Shown: in pieces, positions 58,191-64,000 of the stretch
How positions within the stretch are numbered: the stretch's first letter is position 1
How the letters are laid out: every line of letters starts with the position of its first letter
NCBI GenBank assembly: GCA_029817715.1
Contig: JARUPY010000245.1
Coordinates: 124,001-188,000 of the forward strand
From: Melastoma dodecandrum
Taxonomy: Eukaryota; Streptophyta; Magnoliopsida; Myrtales; Melastomataceae
Direction of reading: 5' to 3'
DNA length: 64,000 nt
The notes under the pieces: generated by a model
The model's input: the letters and a program-made list of their open reading frames with translations, nothing else
Databases searched by the model: none
Told to the model about the DNA's origin: nothing
Position numbers and translations under genes: made by a program

Positions 58191-58770
58191 GCTTTGTTGC
58201 GGGTTCAAGAACATTCTTCGCCTAGGCCTAGTTGAGAGTCATTGCCGGAAAAATGCCTCCTTGAAGTAAGTCTTCCCCGGCTGTCAAGTTAGTGAGTGCA
58301 CTATCAACAGATGTTGCAATCAATGCTTAGCTTAAGTTCGGACTAAACTAATAAGGATGCCTTTTCACTTGTTTGCCGCCCGGCTTTATAGTAACAAAGT
58401 GGAAAGGTAAAGATAGACATAAAAAAATTTTAGGATAGAATGACTTCTTTCAGTAACAATGGGACTGCTCGCAAGTACTTGCATCGAGTGCTATTGAGAT
58501 TTTCGATTTCACCCTTCCCTTGAACCGGCCCTATCTATCCGCGTGCTGGCAGGTAGGGGTAACTCTATATGATTTGCTACGCTTCGCTTCTTTCTATATG
58601 ATAATATGCACCTCGGTTGCCGCGCTCCCTGCGGGTAATAGCAAGAGAGTGAAGAACGAATGATCCTCTAAACAAAAAGAGTGATGGAGTCCGACTCAAG
58701 CGAGTGAAAGGCGTGGCAAGAGTGCGAGACTGAGAGGCAGAAGCCTTCTCGAAACAAAAGAGGAGCTTTA

Positions 58771-59560
58771 TTGGCTCGGAGCGATGAGGAAGACGATAAA
58801 TCTGAATTCGAGGAAGAACAGAAGGCAAATATTTACTACATGACTCGTTCTAAGTCAGAATCTAATTCAGATGAAGAAGTAATCTTTACATCTATGTCTA
58901 ATTTATCTTCTAATGATCTTAAATGCTTTCTTACAGAAATCCTTAAAAAAGTAGAAGAGCTATCTTCAAATTATCGCTCGGTGAAAAGGCAGAACAAGGT
59001 TCTACAGTAACAGCTCACTTCTCTGTATAGAGAAAAGATTGCCTTGGAAAAGGAAGCTGAGATCTTCTGCATAGAACCATCTCCTCTGATTAGAGAACCT
59101 CATCCACAGGTGTGGGACGAGCTGCTTGTTCGGGACAAAGTGGTTTCTCCACTTAATGAGTCTAACATAGGTTTATTACTTGAAAGTCAACCCCATAAAT
59201 GTCATAGAAATAAATCTGAATGTTCAGATGATATATGCTATATGACACGTAAAGCATGTTTTGTGATCAGTCCAAAAATTGCACAGGAACAGAAATCTGT
59301 GATGTCACAGAAACCTGAGTATGTGAAATGTTATACTTTCGAACAGAATCATAACTAAACTAGAATTAAAAACCCTGTCAGATTGACAAAGAAGGTTAAA
59401 TCCTGTCACTATTGTGGCATGCTTGAACATATGATTGGATAATGTCATATCAAGGAGTCTATAAGATTATCTAATGCGATTCCATCTAGGGTCAAGTCCC
59501 AATCTTATGGAACCGGCTTAAAGTGGATTCCTGTTTTAACTTAACTTGTTCTTAATTGCA
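58771..59560 (+). pseudogene. Copia-2 gag C-terminal part
   Basis: Acidic region with YYMTRSKSESNSDEEVIFTS, a coiled coil (LKKVEELSSNYRSVKRQNKV), a stop at about 59008, and a further open part to 59356. A degenerate zinc knuckle follows (CHYCGMLEHMIG, a stop, then C) near 59400-59445. Confidence 0.75.
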
Positions 59561-59587
59561 GTTACCCTTCAAACTAACGCTAGGAAG

Positions 59588-59645
59588 GATGAATGGTACT
59601 TGGACAGTGGGTGCTCACGCCACATGACCAGGGATCCTTCTAAGC
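59588..59645 (+). pseudogene. Copia-2 protease motif
   Basis: DEWYLDSGCSRHMTRDPSKL contains the aspartic protease D-S-G. The sequence then jumps within about 30 bp to the N terminus of RT, so the integrase (roughly 1 kb or more) has been deleted. Confidence 0.8.
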
Positions 59646-59661
59646 TTTCAAGTTTGAGGTT

Positions 59662-60580
59662 ATAGAACCAAGTGGGTTTTCTGCAACAAGCTTGATGAAT
59701 CAGGCTCTGTAGTCAGGAACAAGGCCAGACTAGTGGCCAAAGGGAGTGAGAAGGGATAGACTATGATGAGACATACGCCCCTGTAGCGCGCCTTGAAGCT
59801 ATTCGACTTCTGTTAGCTTATGCGTGTTACAATGATTTCAAACTATTTCATTAGGATGTGAAAAGCGCTTTTCTGAATGGTGAGGTCAAGGAGGAAGTCT
59901 ACGTAGATCAACCTCTAGGATTTGATGTTCCAAAAAAGGATGATAATGTATATAAGCTTGACAAAGCTCTGTATGGTTTGAAAAAAGCTCCCAAAGCTTG
60001 GTATGAAAGGTTAAGCCAATTTCTTATTGAAAAAAGCTATAGAAAGTGAAAGGTTAATACAACTCTATTCCTAAAGGAGCACGGAACCGAGCTTCTGGTA
60101 GTTCAGATCTACGTAGATGACATCATCTTTGGATCCACGAACAATACTTTGTGTAATGAGTTCGTAGAACTCATGAAAGGTGAATTTGATATGAGCATGA
60201 TGGGAGAATTAACATTCTTTCTTGGCTTACAGATTCGCCAAATATCAGAAGGTGCCATCCATCAAAAAAGGTACACTAAACAACTTCTGAAGAAATATGA
60301 GTTGAACAATTCAAAACACTTGTCTACTCCCATGAGCACAAACGCTATTATTGAGAAAGACGAAATAGGAAAGGATGCAGATCATAGCCTCTACAGAAGC
60401 ATGATAGGGTCCTTATTGTACCTTACTACCTCCAGACCTGAAATTCTATTTAGCGTCTGCCTTTGTGCTAGATATCAATCAGCACCAAAGGAGTCCCATT
60501 TAACACATGTTAAGAGGATATTTCGATATCATTTTGGGACTACAAATCTAAGACTTGGTATTCAAGAGATCATTATTTGA
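59662..60580 (+). pseudogene. Copia-2 reverse transcriptase
   Basis: RTKWVFCNKLDESGSVVRNK, then a shift, [60 protein letters not shown], a stop at about 60048, and VVQIYVDDIIFGSTN (catalytic YVDD box). FFLGLQIRQ and STPMSTNA follow. Several frameshifts and stops make it inactive. Confidence 0.9.
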
Positions 60581-61025
60581 TCTTGTAGGGTACTCCGATG
60601 CAGATTTTGCTAGCTGCAAAATTGATCGGAAGAGTACTTTTGGAACCTGCGAATTACTTGGATATATGCTCATATCTTGGCACTCAAAGAAGCAAACTTC
60701 TGTTGCACGATCTCCAGCAGAGGTAGAATATGTTGCAGCAGCTAGTTGTTGTGCACTGCTTCTATGGTTGCATCAACAACTTGAAGACTCTGGTTCACGT
60801 TTGACAATATTTCGATACGGTGGGATAACACAAGTGTCTATAAATTTGACCAAGAATCATGTTCAGCATTCAAGGTCTAAACATATAGGACTAAGACATC
60901 ATTTCGTTCGATATCATGTTCAGAACGGTTCTATTTCTGTGGAATATGTGAGCACAAAAGCACAACGCTGTGACATTTTCACAAAACCATTGAATTTTAA
61001 GAAATTCTCAAAATTTCGAATGTAA
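60555..61025 (+). pseudogene. Copia-2 RNase H
   Basis: GYSDADFASCKIDRKSTFGT, SWHSKKQTSVARSPAEVEYV and the C-terminal DIFTKPLNFKKF are typical. The canonical ALST before the catalytic Glu is changed to ARSP. It overlaps the RT frame by 26 bp in another phase (frameshift). Confidence 0.9.
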
Positions 61026-61289
61026 CATGGGATTTGTTATCCTTTTTAAGATGGATCTTATTAATCCTTATTGATCTTTTTATTTCTCGAATTTGCTTCT
61101 TTCCAAAAACTTTTCCTTCCATCCCATTTATTTATTAAATGTTTTAAAAAAAGAAGCCAACCCCCTACACCCACGTCTCCCTCTCACCTCAAAAGCTTTC
61201 TCAAACTCACATGAAAAAACCATCTTCTCCAACCTCAACCTCAAAGTCCTCCTCTACAAACCCTAACCTCCCTTCCTCGTTTCGCTCAC

Positions 61290-61661
61290 ATGGCACCTCG
61301 AACCAGACATCCTCGCACTGCCAAGGCCAAGCCTAGGTGCCCCGCTAGACTCAGCGATGACTCTCTGTCCGATCGTGACTCGCAGGAGACCCAACCTTCG
61401 CTGCAGGGGAGTGACTCTGAGACTATCAGTCTCAAATCAAAAGGGACGAAATCTAAGTCCCAGCACTCTTCTCCTAAGAGTTCTAAGGCTCTGCATACAG
61501 AGCAAGAGGTGAACCAGTCATCAATGAAGAAGGACCCTCCTGAGCCAGAGGGTTCTAAGCTAGAAACCAAGGACATATTGATTTCTCCTCAAGTATCTGC
61601 TGAGAAGGAGATTTCTACACCTCAGCGCGATAGTCTCTCTCCATGCCACTATGCCTTATGA
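61290..61661 (+). pseudogene. Post-pol ORF of Copia-2 (env-like position)
   Basis: 123-codon frame starting MAPRTRHPRTAKAKPRCPAR, 265 bp after RNase H on the same strand. It is rich in Ser, Lys and acidic residues. SIRE-type copia elements carry an additional, poorly conserved ORF at this place, sometimes called env-like. No transmembrane segment is visible and the 3' side runs into a LINE fragment, so only the start may be present. Confidence 0.5.
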
Positions 61662-61679
61662 TGAGAGCCTGCTTCAAAC

Positions 61680-62345
61680 ATATGTATGGCTAGGCAATCA
61701 TACAGGTGTTCCTGGTTTTGGAACAATATTCTCTGTCTGCGTCACTTGGTTAGACCTTTGGTTTCTAGGCGAATGGGAGATGGGAGCCGCATCTCATTTT
61801 GGGATGACAACTGGTCTGGTATTGGGGATCTACGAAGTAGAATGACATATTTAGACATTGTTGTTTCGGGCATTGATCATAATGCCACCCTTGACAAGCC
61901 TTTGCAACTGATCAGTGGAAACGGTTTGCATATGGGATGCTAACTATGCCTGGAGTGGATTTCTATGGAAAGCTAAATGCAATCCTTCCCCAAATCCCAT
62001 CTTTCAAAGGGGGAAGCAAGGACATGCCGTTATGGAGACATGGTGAGTTCAAAAGGAAGGAAGTTTTGGAGGCACTATAACGATGGTGGGGTCACTCTTC
62101 GATGGGCTAAATGGCTCTGGAATAAATCTTTGTTACCTCGAGTTAGCTTCCTTGTATGGATGCTGATTAAAGAAAGACTACGCACAGCTTCTTTCTGGTA
62201 CTACTTGGACCCTTCCAAGAGCCCAACATGCTGTACATGTTGCAATGGCGTGGAAACTGATGACCATGCCCTCTTTCAATGCCCTTTTGCATCCAGAGTT
62301 TGGCAAACTCTAGGTAAAGAAATTGAGTTCTCTGGTCTACTTCTA
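61680..62345 (+). mobile_element. LINE (non-LTR) retrotransposon fragment, zf-RVT region
   Basis: SWFWNNILCLRHLVRPLVSR then MGDGSRISFWDDNW match the segment after the RT of plant LINEs. WAKWLWNKSLLPRVSFLVWM followed by CCTCCNGVETDDHALFQCPF is the zinc-binding zf-RVT domain. At least two frameshifts lie between them (61920-62070). No poly-A tail or target duplication was identified. Confidence 0.85.
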
Positions 62346-62846
62346 AAACCTTGTGGACAATCATGCCGATTGTGCAAAACAGAGTGGCGAAGAAGCAAGT
62401 CACAAACTGAACCTCAAGCACGAGCGAATGGCTTATGTCCTGTTTCGCGTTCTTGTACATCAGCTCAATCAGCAGCAGCACAAAGTGATGGGTTTCAATC
62501 ATACCACAAATTAATATTTTACCTTATAAGTTAAACTACATCGATAGCTTTCTCAGGATTTATGACCTTTACTTTAGCCATGATTAATTAGATAAGGGGC
62601 GGACAATATCAGGCTCAACGTGAAGCACATAACATTATGTTATCCGAATATTTAATCCTCAAATAAAACATTAATAAAATTTTAATTTCACAGATTTCCA
62701 AAACCAACGTGTGGCAAAACCTAGTTGTAGATGTAGGCATCGGCTATCGGTTGATTTCAACTGCTCTCTTTTTACTCCTCTTTATCCCTATTGTTGATTT
62801 TAGTAGGAATGAATTAATGGGGAAAAGGGGTCCACAAATTTTTGAG
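62346..62846. other. Intergenic region, no gene recognised
   Basis: AT-rich spacer between the LINE fragment and the foldback element. Confidence 0.45.
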
Positions 62847-63170
62847 GTATATACGGATATACGGTAGTTTTAAACAAAATTGTAAAATACTGTCGAAGTT
62901 TTTAAAATACCGAATTTACTGTCCCTAGGGTGAGTTTTGAAAACTAATTTTCTAATTTATAAAGAAGATAAGTTTTCAAAATCTCACATCCAAATAATAT
63001 AGGCAGTTCAAAACCTGCATTTGCCCAGGTTATTTGGATGGCGGGTTTCGTCTTCCTTGTAAATTGAAAGACAGGTTTTCAAAATTCGCCCTATTAACAG
63101 TAAATTCGGTATTTTGAAAACTTCGATTGTATATTATAAATTATTTTCAAAATTAACCGTATATCCATAC
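62847..63170. mobile_element. 324-bp foldback/MITE-like element
   Basis: Almost the whole interval is one imperfect palindrome. gaa(g)tttttaaaataccgaatttactgt on the left pairs with acagtaaattcggtatttt on the right. The outer ends (ggatatacggt / accgtatatcc) and even the centre (atccaaataa / ttatttggat) also pair. It has no coding capacity. Long-stem elements of this size are often non-autonomous DNA transposons or sources of small RNA. Confidence 0.75.
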
Positions 63171-63413
63171 AAATCTCCATATTTTTCTTCCATGAAGATG
63201 AAGTCGGCAAACGCAAATTTAAAAGAAAACGCACGAGTGAAATGCGGTTGCCGCGTATTGGTCACCGCCGCCTGACCATGAAGAAGAATTCTACGTAAAA
63301 AGGAAGCATCCTCCTCCCCATCTCCCTCCGTCCCTTTTAAACACAATCTCTTTACCAACTTTAATGGTGGAAACATGAAACAATGGCATATTATACCAGG
63401 ATTATAACCAAAC

Positions 63414-64000
63414 TCAAGCACTCGTAATTCCCTTGTTCACGCCTAATGTAGGGTTAATCTGGGGCCTTTCTTGAATCAACATCGACACTCTCCTTGTCGT
63501 CTTCGTTATCTCCTCCCATAGCCCGTCGTTGTTCGCCTTGTTCGAGAAAATTGTGCCCAACCTCTCCTCGCAGCCCTCCACCCGTCCCACTTCTGCCAAG
63601 AAACGACTCAGTTCCCGGACCTTCATCCCCACCACCCTGTAGTCCTAACGAACTGAGGCGATGATTTTGCATACCAGTTAATTCCTCTACAGGTGAAGGG
63701 ATCCGGGGACGCTCGCCATTCGCTCTAGGAGACCGGATAGAGCGCCCAGCTCGCTTATCAGGTCCTCGTCAAAAGATTCCCGTACCCTCATCTCGTCCTC
63801 CATTGACGCGCGTCGATATAACTGGCGGCGCCCGCGGTTCCCCAAGGCAACCACATTTTCCTCAAGCACTTCCGCGTACCAACTCACCCAGGATGAGTAC
63901 TCCGCCGACTGCGCGTCGAAGCGATCGTTGAACATCCAGACGTTTAGCTCGTTCTGCCCCCTGACAACCGAACCCTTGTCGTCCCTAGGGAGGGACCAAT
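63414..64000 (-). pseudogene. ANTH-domain clathrin-assembly protein pseudogene, partial at window end
   Basis: ANTH (AP180/CALM-like) proteins bind PIP2 and clathrin at endocytic membranes. One minus-strand phase reads from the window edge: ELNVWMFNDRFDAQ, SSWVSWYAEVLEENVVALGN and DLISELGALSGLLERM, matching the second half of the ANTH domain of plant putative clathrin assembly proteins. The same phase continues with RVEGCEERLGTIFSNKANND and ends at 63414. Three stops fall within 18 codons: TAG at 63687-63689, TAA at about 63678-63680, TAG at about 63636-63638. The gene is therefore dead unless those codons are spliced out, and I see no fitting GT..AG pair. The N-terminal half lies beyond the window. 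Confidence 0.72.

Larger units (their letters stand above)
57541..58770. other. NUMT: shuffled mitochondrial DNA
   Basis: Base composition changes sharply from the AT-rich flanks. The stretch holds group II intron domain V, a nad7 exon piece, a large-subunit rRNA 3' piece, and intergenic sequence with the gcttcgctt- and agcgagtgaaag-type phrases common in plant mitochondrial genomes. The pieces are not in a contiguous mitochondrial gene order, so either several fragments were joined at insertion or the donor genome was already rearranged. Confidence 0.8.
58771..61661 (+). mobile_element. Copia-2: degenerate Ty1/copia element, SIRE-like, no LTRs seen
   Basis: Plus-strand remnant: gag C terminus, protease motif, RT, RNase H and a downstream ORF. 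Integrase is missing. It begins abruptly next to the NUMT. No LTR could be paired. A donor route through mitochondrial DNA is possible, because plant mitochondrial genomes also carry copia pieces. Confidence 0.85.

Noticed and set aside
58069..58269. 66-codon frame over 58.1 kb
   Set aside because: It translates the large-subunit rRNA fragment.
1..64000. CRISPR arrays, bacterial operons or phage-type systems
   Set aside because: Tandem repeats here lack the short-repeat/unique-spacer pattern, and all context is that of a plant nuclear genome.

Overview
This is nuclear DNA of a flowering plant, almost certainly a dicot. The evidence is two CC-NB-ARC-LRR (RPP13-like) resistance-gene copies, ANTH and NAC family fragments, (TTTAGGG)n-type telo-boxes, introns with GT..AG ends, Ty1/copia, Ty3/gypsy and LINE elements, an endogenous pararetrovirus fragment and plant mitochondrial DNA. 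The species cannot be fixed from the sequence. The window is a gene-poor, insertion-rich tract: nearly every host-gene-like sequence is broken, and the only long intact reading frame belongs to a retrotransposon.

1-22.4 kb: two related CNL pseudogenes on the minus strand (484-4742 and 17.75-20.20 kb). Each is followed on its 5' side by the same ~1.6 kb repetitive block (5.67-7.24 and 20.44-22.11 kb), so this looks like an old segmental duplication. CNL-1 carries a 17-bp tandem duplication and two nonsense codons. CNL-2 has lost most of its coiled coil and about 1.6 kb of LRR. Between them lie a small secreted Cys-rich (thionin-like) gene with a one-base slip (8.98-9.44 kb), a degenerate NAC-like gene (14.1-15.1 kb) and small repeats.

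22.4-32 kb: a remnant that resembles the region downstream of pol in a SIRE-type copia element, then a 2.7-copy direct array of ~1.77 kb units (23.05-27.86 kb) of unknown content, then an LTR-like promoter followed by a ~60-bp minisatellite.

32-55.5 kb: an insertion complex. Copia-1 (32.02-39.14 kb, minus) is a degenerate element with both LTRs. A pectinesterase pseudogene (39.52-40.32 kb) is cut by gypsy element G2 (40.32-55.52 kb, plus; 5' LTR, PBS, an extra leader ORF, gag, a protease-less pol, PPT, and a 3' LTR fragment). Element G1 (40.77-47.01 kb, minus) sits inside the 5' LTR of G2. G1 has near-identical LTRs, a perfect 5-bp target duplication and one uninterrupted ~1700-codon Gag-Pol frame with a chromodomain-like region. 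It is the youngest insertion and may still be competent. Order of events: pectinesterase, then G2, then G1.

55.5-64 kb: a caulimovirid movement-protein-like fragment abuts the truncated 3' LTR of G2. Next come shuffled mitochondrial DNA (group II intron domain V, nad7 exon piece, 3' end of the large-subunit rRNA), a second degenerate copia element with an env-like position ORF, a LINE 3' fragment, a 324-bp foldback element, and an ANTH-domain clathrin-assembly pseudogene running off the window end.

Coordinates of domains are approximate. All family assignments come from reading motifs, not from database searches.
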